DNA from: Pochonia chlamydosporia 170
Taxonomy: Eukaryota; Ascomycota; Sordariomycetes; Hypocreales; Clavicipitaceae
NCBI RefSeq assembly: GCF_001653235.2
Contig: NC_035795.1
Span: 1,860,001-1,924,000, forward strand
DNA length: 64,000 nucleotides
Direction: 5' to 3'
In this document: piece after piece, positions 12,638 through 23,864 of the stretch
Numbering within the stretch: the first letter of the stretch is position 1
Layout: every line of letters begins with the position of its first letter
Made by a program: the position numbers and the translations under genes
Notes under the pieces: model-generated
Told to the model about the DNA's origin: nothing
Databases searched by the model: none
The model's input: the letters and a program-made list of their open reading frames with translations, nothing else

Positions 12638-13312
12638 TGGGTATCAGTTGTAGGACTTTTTTTTGGTCACCACGTAGAGGGGCGTAGCGCGTTGGTGAAA
12701 CTGCTACTCTGTTGTGGCAATGTTGATGACCGTCTTGAAAGATAAATGAGAGGGAGTACTATGGCACCTTATTGTCACTCTACAGTACCGCAATGTGACG
12801 GCGTTCCGTTATACCTTGGCATTATTCCGAACTCAGCAAAGATTTAGGGTGATTGCTGGGTCTTTTTTGTAACAAGAATCAAGCAGCAGAAAACACAACC
12901 CTGGTCATGGTGGCGATTTTTTCACTGCCAAAGGACTGAAAATTGAGGTCAAAAAGTTGTCAAACAGCTGAGCGACAGACCAGAACCTTTGTTCATGTTG
13001 GTGGTTTGAAGCCAAGGCGTTCTCAGAGCTGATACTTTATGATTGCTGCACGTTTCGATGCGGCACAAGGCTCTAGTAGGTTTGCTCTAAGCACCTACTA
13101 CACAACCTTAGGAGCTTCTAATGAAGTATCGCACCTGGTGCGGCGAACAACTGCAAGACACAATCTAAGTCCGGTACCTTGGTACGTAGATGGTTAGCAT
13201 ATGGCGTCTGGTGCGGTCAAACCTTAATAACCCACACATTTCACCCTTTAAATCGAAAGCGAACAATGAGTCTGTCGAATTTTCACCCTCACAAGAATCA
13301 ACTATCATCACG
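12638..13312. other. intergenic, no gene seen
   Basis: Downstream of the NLR stop. There are no long ORFs and no recognised RNA. A poly-T stretch near 12658 may belong to the NLR 3' end. Confidence 0.5.
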
Positions 13313-13972
13313 ATGTGCGATCATTCCCAAAACCAAAACGGAGAACAAGACGAACAGGAAAAGTGTGCTGCCAGACAGCGTATGAAACCACCACCACGGG
13401 AAGACTCCCCTCCACGACCTAAATGGGAATTCCGACCATCATTCAGAATCACCGAAGCACCTCCTGCGTCTGAGGATCGCAACCCCTTTTGCCCGACAAT
13501 AGACCCGGAGTGTTTCCACATGATGATATTCAACATCGTTTTCAGAGGCGTTCTTACCTCCCTGGCGTGCTTCATCGAGAATCACATCGTTTACCGTCGA
13601 CACATCGTTATAAAGATTGGGCGCCAAATACAGCACCGCCTAAAGATTCCTGAATGCCTGCGTGTCGTCACTGCCGAGGACCCTGGCCTTACGGATGTGG
13701 ATATTCGGATAAGCACCTTTATGTTGTGCTGTTCGTTCTTCCTCGCGGCCCTTGCGTTTTGCCTCGTGATGCTGGGAGGTTCGTTGTCGGATAATTGGAT
13801 ATTCTGTATTGCCGTTGTTAATCCCTGCTGCGTTTGTGCTCTCGTATGGTTACGTCTTATTCTTGGAAAGAGGAGACGGCTGAGTAGGACGAATACGTAT
13901 GAGGAGCTTGAGAGCGAGGGAGACCCTGGGTTTGAGGCTTTTGTCAAGGATCTCTGGTCATGGCCTTGCTAG
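13313..13972 (+). CDS. small putative membrane protein, unknown
   Basis: Single-exon ORF of 219 aa from ATG 13313. The frame is open upstream to 13190, but the extra residues look like untranslated leader. The first ~75 residues are polar and Pro/Arg-rich and probably cytosolic. Two hydrophobic segments follow: TFMLCCSFFLAALAFCLVML and WIFCIAVVNPCCVCALVWL. A basic RRRLSR stretch and an acidic tail rich in Glu come next. A weaker apolar segment near FNIVFRGVLTSLACF may be a third helix. I recognise no family. The hydropathy pattern and a 260-codon open frame argue for a real gene, but it could be lineage-specific or degenerate. It follows the NLR on the same strand about 0.7 kb downstream, and nothing further shows that they work together. 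Confidence 0.5.
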   Translation: MCDHSQNQNGEQDEQEKCAARQRMKPPPREDSPPRPKWEFRPSFRITEAPPASEDRNPFCPTIDPECFHMMIFNIVFRGVLTSLACFIENHIVYRRHIVIKIGRQIQHRLKIPECLRVVTAEDPGLTDVDIRISTFMLCCSFFLAALAFCLVMLGGSLSDNWIFCIAVVNPCCVCALVWLRLILGKRRRLSRTNTYEELESEGDPGFEAFVKDLWSWPC

Positions 13973-15419
13973 ACTTGCAAGTTTGATGTTGTTCTATAAG
14001 GTGTATGTAATTGGCGATAGGATGCTTTACCTAGAGTCACATAGAGGGTACACCGCATTAGTTAATTCGGACTGGAGTTTTTTTCTATTGTTAGGCTAGT
14101 ACAGTTTGTGTCTTATTGTATTAATATATGAATTGGTCAATTACATGCGAATTTCCATGCCAAGACCAGGTTACGCAACTTGGGCGTCCACGGAATATTT
14201 CCTGCCACATCAGCTCTCGTAAGTATTATCCGTGATTGTGGCCTTTCCTGGATAATGCTACTTAGCCCTAGGGCTAGTCGTATGGAATTGCCGGAGACAA
14301 GCTCGCTGTCTCACAAAGGTTCAAGATTGGGCTGATCAAGCCCTCCGACGCACCAGTTCATTCGGGGGCTAACTTGCCTGCTCTAACGGAACTACTTTGT
14401 GTTAGTGGCTGGTGGGTGAACACAAGCTACGAAGTGACTTGTACAAAAATGACTAGGCAATAAGTTATCTGGAGGCTGGGAGTACTTAAACTTGATCTCA
14501 CCGGCCATCGGCGCCGACTTTGTCAATTGGGTCATCCAGAAGGATACTCGATACTCCTGTCTATATGGCAATGCATCCCGGACAGCCGCAACCCGAGCCC
14601 GAAGATTCAGCCAAAGGAGTAGACCTCAAGACTGATTAATAAACTTGATTCCCTATTGACAAATAATCACGGAGATAAGGGAAACATTAATCGCGAGGTA
14701 TAGACTTGTTGCGCAATTCCAATCAGTCATGGATGTTCAATGTTGTCTAAGTCGCGAGCCGCTAGACAGTTTTGGGCGTTTTACCTCGGGAGTTATGGCG
14801 CCACGTTCGAGTTTGTCAGCGACGACATCATCCTTGTTTGAAACTCGATTGGAAAGTAAACTAGCTTTGGGAAGAGTGACGAGCATAGAACTGTGGTTAT
14901 TTGTTCATTAACTACGTGAGATTAACTTGGTAGCTCTTGGTTGGATTTGGAAGCACAAACAAGAGCCGTGATATGAGGCGAGTATTGTAAATACATCTAC
15001 ATAAACTACTAGGCTGTAATGGGTATTGTTCCAAGTAAAAGACTAGAAAAAGCATACACCAATGGTGAATGAAACTGATTTGGTAGGTCTGCTCAGGCAA
15101 CACAAAATATGACTTGAACTCTTACCCTCTTCGCAATATCGCGCATCTTCACGCTCGGCGCAATCAATCCCCGGAGTCCGAACTCACAATCTACCACACA
15201 ACAACGGTATACACCAAACCGAAGAGCGTATCCCGTTGGATCTTGACGATTGAATTCCGAAATCCTATCTCTCGAGCCGAGGTCCAGTCTGTAGAACGTC
15301 CATATAAAGCGAATCAAGTCGTGATATCTAATGCTGAGCTCAACTCGTTATCAAACTAACAACTCATTCCATAAAGCAACAGAAAGAGAAATTCAAAGAA
15401 TACTCCAATACTCCTTGCC
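13973..15419. other. AT-rich intergenic, no gene seen
   Basis: About 1.4 kb with only short unconvincing ORFs. The last 200 bp before 15420 are the likely promoter and leader of the metallo-beta-lactamase-fold gene. Confidence 0.5.
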
Positions 15420-16436
15420 ATGGCTCCAACAACCACCAGAGACTTGCCAGAGGCAACCGACCCCAAAGCCTTCGTCCAGCTCCATGCATTTGACACCGCA
15501 ACAATGAAGAGCAATGCCGCTGTCGTGATCAAAGGTCATCGTGGGTCTGGCACGGCTAACTCCTGGAGACACTTGATTGTGCACGAGCCATCTGGAACGA
15601 AACTGTGGTTTGATTTGGGAATATCAGAAGTATGAAGGTAGTGATTTACAAATACATGCCAAGTGCTGACTCAATCAGGACTTATCCCAGTATCCCTCCT
15701 TTGTCCGAGACCATCTTCACAAGATGTTTGGTGTCAGCGCCGGCAAAAATTCCATCTTGGATGATCTCCAGTCTTTAGATATTGATGCGAAAGCAATCAA
15801 GTACATCATACCAAGGTACGTCGCCACGAATGACCAAACCAAATAGACTTCAACTCATCACCATCAAGTCACGCCCACTGGGACCACATCTACCCAGTAG
15901 CCACGTACTTCCCGCAGGCCAAACTCCTCTGCGGCCCGGGAACTCTCCGCCTCACGGCAGAATCCTGGCCCGAGCATGCAAACAGCCACTTTGACGGCCG
16001 GATCTGGAATCCCCAAACCTCTGAGCTCCCAGTCGAGGAGCTTCCTGACCCGGCCACAGACCCAAGCTACTGGCAAAAGATTGGACCGTTCGATCACGGG
16101 CACGACTTCTTTGGCGATGGGAGCTTCTGGTTGATAAGAGCCCCGGGGCATTGTCAGGGGAACTTGATTGCGCTGGTGCGGACGAAGAACAAGGCTGGTG
16201 AGCGTAGGTGGGTGGTCCTTGCGGGAGATGCGTCGCATAGTTATCATTTGCTTCGGTATCCTAACGCTCCGTTTGGGGATGGCTTGCCTCTGAATAAGTC
16301 GGGTACAATGCATGAAGATCCTGAAGAGGCTCGCAAGGTGCTGCACAAGCTTTATGCTGTCAAGGCTGCTTATGATGATGAGTTGTTTGTGTGGCCTGCG
16401 CATGTGGATGCTCTGGAGGGCATCTGGGAGTTCTAA
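15420..16436 (+). CDS. metallo-beta-lactamase-fold hydrolase
   Basis: Exons 15420-15629, 15679-15815 and 15869-16436 join in phase to 304 aa. The defining metal motif SHAHWDH (HxHxDH) is created across the second splice junction (AG/T), which strongly supports that intron. Further fold residues follow: a His in APGHCQGNL, an Asp in LAGDASHSYH (third metal ligand region) and a final His in VWPAHVD. This is the set expected for a two-metal lactonase/hydrolase-type enzyme. The N-terminus has no signal peptide, so it is probably cytosolic. Members of this fungal group are annotated as N-acyl homoserine lactonase-like or simply MBL-fold proteins. The substrate cannot be read from sequence. The stop lies 0.5 kb from the convergent glycosyltransferase. 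Confidence 0.9.
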
Positions 16437-16972
16437 TTTGTAGTTTTCCGCAGGGACCTTGGGTGACCATGCTGTCGATTTTGTATGTTGCAAGGGTAGT
16501 ATAGTGTGGATATTCAGGGGTTATGAGACTGATTGCTGGGGCTTGTCTATTAATTCGTCTAGTTAAATAACATGTTACTCTCGCTCAGTATCGCTCTTTA
16601 GAATCCAATTAGTATGCCGTAGTTCGTACCACGAGGGTTCAAGTCAAGCATTGGAGCCCCGTGGCCTGCAGAAGCTCGTATAATGGGAGCCATAAGTATC
16701 TCCCATCTTGCACTCAAGCATCACTGCTGTACTGCGCGGGTTCCTTCGCTTTCGACAGGATGCTTCGGCAGGCATCTCCTTGGAAGCCTCAACGCTTCTG
16801 TCTGATACAACAGTTTTGGGTATCTGCATCCATATCGATTCGTCCAACCGGTCTCGTCGCCCTACTTTTGCAACCATGATGACCAGCTCGGTGCGTAGCA
16901 AATGCCGGGGACGTAATAGCAATAAATGCCCCATCGCGAGAACAAATCGCTGCATATGGTGTAAATCTGGCT
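16437..16972. other. convergent 3' intergenic
   Basis: Between two convergent genes; should hold both 3' UTRs. Nothing else is recognised. Confidence 0.5.
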
Positions 16973-18070
16973 CTATATCCTGCATTTACCCTCGTCATCG
17001 AGAAAAAATATCTTCATCTTTTTAGCTCCGTCATCCTTGGTGATAATTTCCGGGTTCCAGTTCATATGCGCAGATATTCTGTCCCTCCCAGAGGCCCGTA
17101 TCTTGGCCAAGTTTTCCTCATACACGTCCTGGCGAAACATGTACAATTGGCCGTTGACGACCTCCGTCTGGTCCAGCAACTTCACCTTTAAATAGGCCTT
17201 GTGTTTCCGATCCTGCGGAATCATATCCCTGGTGATGCCGTCGGGAAGCGGTTCAACCACCCTTGCCCTCCCATCATTCAGCAACACGTCCATGCCACGC
17301 TGGTCGTCCTGAAAGACACGCGCCCGATAGATGCCCATGCGCCACCAGGGGGCCTCAAACACACTCAGCATCTGCGACCACAGCGCAATCGTGTCATTGC
17401 TGCTCTTCATCCAGAACAAGCCGTTGCAGACCGGTGGCACGAGCGGGCCACGCCGAAACGGGTCCTTGAACGCATTGTGGGTGGTGTAGAATTCTCGCGC
17501 ATCGGTGCTGTATGCCATGTCGACGCCGGCTTGCGGCACCAGCAGCAGAGGAGACTGCCAGAAGACAATGTCTGCGTCGAGCATGAGGATGTCGTAGCCG
17601 GTCGAGAGGAAGTCGATGAAGAATTGGGGACGCTGGCGCATCATGCGGTAGTAGTTGTCGGTGCTGCCGTGCACATTCTCGTTGCTGCTGACGGAGAAGA
17701 GTGACGGGTCGTGATACGTGGCGAAACCTTCGCGGCTGAGTGCGGTTTGCGCGCCTTTGTCGAGGGCCCAGAAGACAATGGATGATGTGTTGAAGGAGGT
17801 CTTGGTAAGGGAACAGAGCATGTTCTTGACTAGATATAGCATGCCGGTGTTGACGGGGACAATGACGACGGTGTTATTGACGGCATGGGAGGCGAAGGTT
17901 TGGAGATCGGTTTTCGAGATGGCCGTCGGTCGGTGTTTCGGACTCGTTGACGGTTGAGCCACGACATTCCAGTAGAAATAAATCGCACAGCATAGTAAGA
18001 AGGCTATAGCTGTGATTCTCAGGCGCAGTTTCCGGCCCAGCAGCGAGAGGCAGAACCGATCTGAAGCCAT
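16973..18070 (-). CDS. type II membrane glycosyltransferase (nucleotide-diphospho-sugar transferase family)
   Basis: A single exon gives 365 aa. A short basic cytosolic tail precedes one hydrophobic anchor, ITAIAFLLCCAIYFYW (about 19-34), then a stem and a lumenal catalytic domain. The catalytic region holds the DxD sugar-nucleotide/metal motif in DILMLDADIVFW, preceded by YYRMMRQRPQFFIDFL and followed by VCNGLFWMKS and QDDQRGMDVLL. These are typical of the Nucleotid_trans (PF03407) fold, as in fungal Golgi alpha-galactosyl or arabinosyl-type transferases. The Golgi location is inferred from the topology. Donor and acceptor are unknown. The length fits the family, and the C-terminus ends with a hydrophilic KCRI. 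Confidence 0.85.
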   Translation of the reverse strand: MASDRFCLSLLGRKLRLRITAIAFLLCCAIYFYWNVVAQPSTSPKHRPTAISKTDLQTFASHAVNNTVVIVPVNTGMLYLVKNMLCSLTKTSFNTSSIVFWALDKGAQTALSREGFATYHDPSLFSVSSNENVHGSTDNYYRMMRQRPQFFIDFLSTGYDILMLDADIVFWQSPLLLVPQAGVDMAYSTDAREFYTTHNAFKDPFRRGPLVPPVCNGLFWMKSSNDTIALWSQMLSVFEAPWWRMGIYRARVFQDDQRGMDVLLNDGRARVVEPLPDGITRDMIPQDRKHKAYLKVKLLDQTEVVNGQLYMFRQDVYEENLAKIRASGRDRISAHMNWNPEIITKDDGAKKMKIFFLDDEGKCRI

Positions 18071-19005
18071 TGATGTGGCCAGTAACCCCTTGGCCGGGTG
18101 CGATGGCGATGCAACAAGGGGGAAAGTCTGGAGGTGACTTTATCCAAGAGATGGACTGGCTGCCTTATGTGTGGACCTGGACCTGGGACTTTAACGACAG
18201 CCCGTCCCTAGATCGGGGTGATAATGAGCATGGGTTCGATGATCTGGCCTATTGCTGGTCGTCATCTCGGCACCTTGTCCGGCTGTGCGTTGTGATTAAT
18301 TCGATTTCATCGTCACAAGAATCCACAAGTCCGCGTGGCGTTGAGGCTGAGCCCCACCATTTCACTTCATCAAGCTCTGGTCAATTTTCGTCTCCTTTCA
18401 TCTCGCTGTCTCACATTTTTTGTGTGCCTGAGTACGTAAATAATTTCTCTATGCTAGATGACCCATTTCGGTTTGATCCACGACTTTAATCTTTGTAGTT
18501 GAAACAACCAATAACAAGAATTAAATAAACGGTATATATTCAGAGAAAGACCACTTCTAACAAGAGATGACAGTTTCCTCTGTTAGTAAAGCGATGGAGG
18601 ATTACGATACATATATATTATATTACCAGCCAACATAGCATACATGATAAATGACCTAGCACAAGTAAATATCGACAATATGTGAAACGTAATATTACAT
18701 AACCCAGCTGACATCTCAAAGCTACCAACAATTCTGTCCCCTCAACACCACTTCCACCGCATCGAGAGCAATTAATAAACAAAATACAAACAAAATATTA
18801 CAGGACCCAACGCACCAGCAACTTCCGTGAGTGCTAACATTACGGTTGCACTGCGTTATGCCGGTACATCACATATCTGCAGTTCTGCGGATCAAGCTTA
18901 CTCGTCATGCCTAAAGTTAGCAACCCTCATGCAGGAACAATGGAGAGTAATTTCCCGTCAACCAACCCGCATACAGAGTGTCAATCCTTGACCTGCTGCT
19001 TGCAA
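18071..19005. other. intergenic, partly AT-rich
   Basis: Upstream of the glycosyltransferase and downstream of the C2H2 gene. The stretch 18480-18800 is strongly AT-rich. One 139-codon plus-strand ORF starting at 18070 overlaps the glycosyltransferase start and has no recognisable content. No gene is called. Confidence 0.5.
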
Positions 19006-20055
19006 TCATGTCCTAGCTGTTGCTGTTGCTCGTCTCTTTCGCCTGCCTTCCTCTTTCTCAATAATAGGGATAGCAGCCGGAATGAACTTGACTGTGCGAT
19101 TACCGTGACTAGGACGAGCGTGCAGCTTTCGGTGGTTGTTTAAGTTGTCTCTGCGGTTGAACTGGTCCCTGCCGCAGAATTCGCAAGTAAAGCGATTTGG
19201 TCCTTCTCCATGGAAGCTACAGCAAAGACTGTTAGCGTTATATTTGCCAATACGACAAACTCCAGGTTGTCTGTCCACATACGTTTGCTTATGACGCTTC
19301 AAGTGCTCTCGTCGGCGAAACACCTTGTGACATCCAAGATAACGGCAGCTGAACATTGGTTTTGGCACCAGATCCAGCGTCACTTTGTCATATCCGGCTT
19401 CACTAGAGATCTTCATTGGGCTGACTTGCGATTGGCTGGTCTTTGCGGCTCGTTTTCGGTTGTCTCCAAGTTTTCTGCTCTTGAAAGTGAGGCAGCTAGG
19501 TGACGGAGGGTCACAGGAGTACCATGATTGAACGGCCGCCGAGTTGAAGGTGTCAACATTGAGAGCATAAACACTGTCCTGCAGAATGTTTGCCGTGGGA
19601 AGCTCATTTTCGTAATCCCAGGGTGTGAGCGCGTCTTCAACGGAGCTAGACGCGCTCGACCACGTAGGTGTTGATAAACTGGGTGTAGATAGGTTGCGCA
19701 ACGGGGTAACTGGGCCGGTTCCGGGATGTACTTGTCCGTCGTGGGCTGAGGCGGCCCGTCTCCAACTGTTTGCCATTTTTGGCGTGCTGGGGCCTTTTCC
19801 TGGAGGATTTATTTGTTCGGGAAGACGGTCTCGGGAACTAATCATGGGTGCAGGGGTTGAGGTATAGTCGAATGGAGCTAAACTAGGGCTCGTAAAATTA
19901 TCCAAGGCTATACTTTCGACGTCACTCGTCCCCAAGAATCTGTCGGGGGTAGATTGCTCATTAAGAAAAGTGTACGATTCGTAAGCAAAGGAAATAGGCG
20001 TATTTTGAAAACCTCTAAACTGGGAATTGAGTTTGAATTCTGTGTCGGCAAACAT
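19006..20055 (-). CDS. C2H2 zinc-finger transcription regulator
   Basis: With the 66 bp intron 19217-19282 removed (GTATGT...GTAG), the protein has 327 aa. Splicing rebuilds finger 1 as C-x4-C-x12-H-x4-H (CRYLGC, REHLKRH, KQTFH). Finger 2 is CEFC then NLNNHRKLH. The two fingers are adjacent and C-terminal, followed by a basic tail (GRRKRR) that could be a nuclear localisation signal. The N-terminal 200 residues are Ser/Thr/Pro-rich, as in activation domains, with no known motif. The intron is a multiple of three with no stop, so unspliced RNA would still be translated. ATG 20055 was chosen over 20160 because the extra 35 residues do not look conserved. The layout recalls developmental C2H2 regulators of conidiating fungi, but I cannot assign an orthologue. 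Confidence 0.82.
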   Translation of the reverse strand: MFADTEFKLNSQFRGFQNTPISFAYESYTFLNEQSTPDRFLGTSDVESIALDNFTSPSLAPFDYTSTPAPMISSRDRLPEQINPPGKGPSTPKMANSWRRAASAHDGQVHPGTGPVTPLRNLSTPSLSTPTWSSASSSVEDALTPWDYENELPTANILQDSVYALNVDTFNSAAVQSWYSCDPPSPSCLTFKSRKLGDNRKRAAKTSQSQVSPMKISSEAGYDKVTLDLVPKPMFSCRYLGCHKVFRRREHLKRHKQTYVDRQPGVCRIGKYNANSLCCSFHGEGPNRFTCEFCGRDQFNRRDNLNNHRKLHARPSHGNRTVKFIPAAIPIIEKEEGRRKRRATATART

Positions 20056-23000
20056 TTTTAGAGAATAGTGTGTCAATGGTCCCAGAGTTGTCAGTTTCCC
20101 ATGAAGATTTGGACTAAAGAGATGAAGAACTACGGGTATAAGACAGACATTAAATAACAAAAGAGATCTTTTGCAAATGTGACAAGTAACAGATGTAACT
20201 GCAGGAACCCAAGTCTATTCGAACTAAGATACCGAAAGGGATGCGGTGCGTGCTCCGATAACCACATCGTCACATTGACACAACCAATCCCAAGCCATGG
20301 CAAACTTCGGCCCGGAGAATATAAAGCATCATCATGGAACCATACACGCAGGGAACAGCAGAATAGGACATAGATCCGCTAATGCAGAATCTAATTTCCC
20401 ATTCACTAGCAATATGGGACAATGGAAAGGTTTGTCCCGAAGGAGGCGCAAGGCATGGCAACTGATAGGTCACAAGATAAATAGCTCAAACAACCATACA
20501 CCTGCTATCTGTACGACGATTGAGCTAGACCAGGTACATGCTACCCTCTCTCCTGATGTTTGCATTTAGCGTGGGAAGCTAGAGGTTGACGACATCTTGA
20601 CACTCAAGGAAGTACGCTTCTCAGGACGCAGCCAAGGGCTATTCTCCACATGGAAACCTTGCTGGTGATATATCATTAATGCCCACCATTCCCACTCGTG
20701 TATGGGTTGTAGGAAGAGCAGATTATCAAGGCAAACCAGTGGTTGGAGGGTAATTTGGTCAGGTTTCTATAACTTTGCCCTTGCATAGCCGCATGTAACC
20801 AAGTCATCTCAAGGAGGATATGCAGCGAGGGAGTTCGATCTCGGCCGTAGATAGATTCTGCATTGACCTGAGCGGGGAGAACGGAAGGTGACATTATTGT
20901 GGAACCTGTAAGCCCTTAAAGTACCATCACGTGCATTGGTTGTGGGACAAATCTCAACAATTTGGAAGGAAATTGAGCTTGGAATATGAAGATGGGGATT
21001 TAATGAAGCTGTGGAATGATCAAGTTTATATGTTGTTGGAGTGGGTTGAACCAGTCTCACTATCACCCAAGCATGGACATATCTGAATCGGACTTCCAAG
21101 GATATAAGAATAGGCAGCTTTTAGCTTTTGTATTGCTGCTAAAGACCAGGCAATATAAATGAATGTGATCTAGAAAAGGTATGGACTGCAGTATTGGAAA
21201 GAGCCCGTGGGCGGATTACGTGAATGAAAGCCAGTGTGTGGTTGTGGATATTATAGAAAGTTACACAGTGATCATTTGGGCTTCGTAAAGGTTATAGGTT
21301 AGAATAATGATATTTGGAGCAGTAAGCTATCAACCATCGAGTTGATGAATGTGTGTGCAGTTGCTACTTGTTCCATGTTCTATCTGTTGCTACGGCTCAT
21401 CAGTCTTTCATATGTCCATTATGCTACCAGTCACAACAACCACCTCACTGCTGTACCACCAAGAGCTTGGACTGATATTTATGAGTGTAGTTGAGGATTT
21501 AATGATAACCTGACTGCATCTTGTCTGCGGCTGGACAATCGTGTTAGGCGTCTTAAATATGTATCAACAGCGAAGACGAACCTAAAACTCGTTGGAGATA
21601 TCAGTGGAGTATGGTACAGCTTTTCAGTCGGTTGTCCCAACAAGACAAAATGAGTAGAGCTGGGCGACAAGATACAGGACAGCACATGAAAGTGATGAAT
21701 CTGATGGCACTGATGCAAGGAGGTAGTTGATTTGACCAATCAGCTTACACGGTTCCATACCGGCTGCAGCCAGGGGCATCGGAATGCTGGTTGCTTCCTG
21801 TCCCGTCTTTGGGCTCATTCCACCCCCATGAACCTACGGAATGCGTCTAACACTGTTTTGGAAAGCATGTGGGGTTTCAAATGCTGTCTTGTTTAAATGT
21901 AGCCTACTGTGCTTTTTCGTACACGGTCTATAAATTTCGAAGCGATAAGTCGGAAAGCATACCTCTTCACGTACATCGCCATCTTGGACATCATGAAGTG
22001 TTGCTAACCATTCAATAGATCTATTCATTGGTAGAGAGCCACACGATTAGGATTGAAAGCTCTGAAACCAACCAAATAGGAATGTCTCAGCTGATGTATG
22101 TACCACCTAACTTTCACGGCTTGTTGTATGCCTAGCTTTTGCAGGAAATGCATTCGCGTTAACAATGCAACTACCGTGGCGTATCTTCCATTTGAGAAGA
22201 TCCACCGTCTCGTCTAGATAAGATGCGCCTCATCCTTGGCATGTGGACTTGTTAAATGTGCTTGGTCACATGGGGCTCGATCTGCTCTGAGACACTTTGT
22301 TTCTGCCATATAACCTACGGAGATAGTTAGAGACATTAATTCATCGTGGTATCCATAAGGCATGAGTTTAATGCGCCTTTGTACCAGCTGAGGTCCTTGT
22401 TTCCCTTCACTACCGGCGACCGTGGCAGTCAAAAGCGTGGAGCCAGAATTGCGGAATATCCGACCGGTATCCTCGACCGCCCCATTTGGCTCACGATGTC
22501 GCACAAGCGTATGTCACTGTCTTTAGCGTACACAGAATTTGTCATATCTGATAATCTTTTAAAGGCAATCTTTATATTGCTTCCATACGATACCCAGAGC
22601 TGCAATTCCTCGCCTACCGCGCTTAAGGTAGCACGCATTATTAGCATCCAATGGAAAGCATCCAATGACAACACGACACAGTTTTGGTATTCATCCTGTC
22701 AACAGCAGTTCCATTTCTCAAATTTATCATTCCTGAGACACGAATCCAATTTTCACGGGACTAAGAGAGCCATGTCGGCTGATGCATTGATTTGGTGGCC
22801 TGTATGGAGATATTTGGCAGAAAGGCTGCCTCCCTGACTGCCATAACATCTGGTACGGATGAGCCATTCTGTTCAGGAAGCTAGAAGGGCCGTTATGCGT
22901 CTAAAGGATGATAGACGACAATTGACAATGATTCAGGCACTCACGCTCTAGTTTTGAAGCTTAATGCTGGTGGTAATATAATGACGCATGGAGACGAGAT

Positions 23001-23291
23001 TGACGGAGATAGTGTGTGATAAGACCCCTTAGGAATCTTAGGATGACTTCTCATTCCGAAATGAGACCCAAAAGCCTGCAGCATGGCATGCTTAAACGTA
23101 GTGGTTGGTCAGTTACAGTTTCATACAGACAGCATCAAAGACAATAGTCGCTGGATTCTTTGGCCCAGCAAGGAACGCTCTGCTGATGGAGAGGGATAGT
23201 CTTAGTTAAATCCGTTGATAAACAGCGTTCGTGGTTTACGTATAAATATGATAGCTCAGTACCCCAAAGAATTATAAAGAAAGAGCAACAG
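20056..23291. other. 3.2 kb AT-rich gene desert
   Basis: No ORF here has recognisable domains. The longest (22346-22837, plus) looks random. The length upstream of the C2H2 gene would fit a complex promoter or leader of a regulatory gene, or decayed sequence. I see no transposon ends or long repeats. Confidence 0.5.
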
Positions 23292-23687
23292 CAAACATCA
23301 AGAAGTCGTCCCGCATCACAGAACGAGGCAGGCCTTTTCGGAGGAAATGGTGGTACCGGCATCTTTGGCCAGGGATCCAACATCTTCAGCGACATATTTG
23401 ATAACGCCGCCTGCGTGGTTAGCGGTGTCCTTGGAGGTGGTTGCCCTAAACAGGTCGTGGTAACTACGCCTCCAGTGATCAGCGGAACCGTCAGTGGCAT
23501 TCCGGACAATAATCAATACACGTACAACTATGACACCAATCCGGACGGTACCCTGAGCAGTACAATTACCCTTAGCAACGGGCATTCATGCAAATACACG
23601 GCAAATCCTGCTGGCAAGACCCTTCAGACGCTCATAGATGAGGCGGATAAGAATTGCTATGTGCAGGACCACACCATACGTGTATAG
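23292..23687 (+). pseudogene. possible broken small secreted-type protein ORF
   Basis: The frame is open well upstream of the first internal ATG (23415) and reads GLFGGNGGTGIFGQGSNIF, then DNAACVVSG, GGGCPK, a Thr/Ser/Asn/Tyr-rich stretch, NGHSCKY and DKNCYV, ending at 23687. The Gly-rich segment, four Cys and polar composition look like the mature part of a small cysteine-containing secreted protein. However, there is no upstream ATG in frame and no signal peptide, and I found no clear 5' exon in the preceding 400 bp. It may be a truncated relic, or have an unrecognised distant first exon. No family is recognised. Confidence 0.3.
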
Positions 23688-23864
23688 ATTCCGTTGCTAC
23701 GAGCAAGATGCTTCCAATAGCTGAATGTAGAATAGTAACTTATAGATATTCGAGAACGCTCCTGTGAGCGCCTCGTTCTACCCAGATCTACCTGCTCCTT
23801 TGTGCCAACATGTTGTTAAATCTCCTACTCGAACGTCTACACCCTTCGGAACTAATGGCAATGA

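Noticed and set aside
17201..17704. 167-codon plus-strand ORF
   Set aside because: Antisense to the glycosyltransferase catalytic domain.
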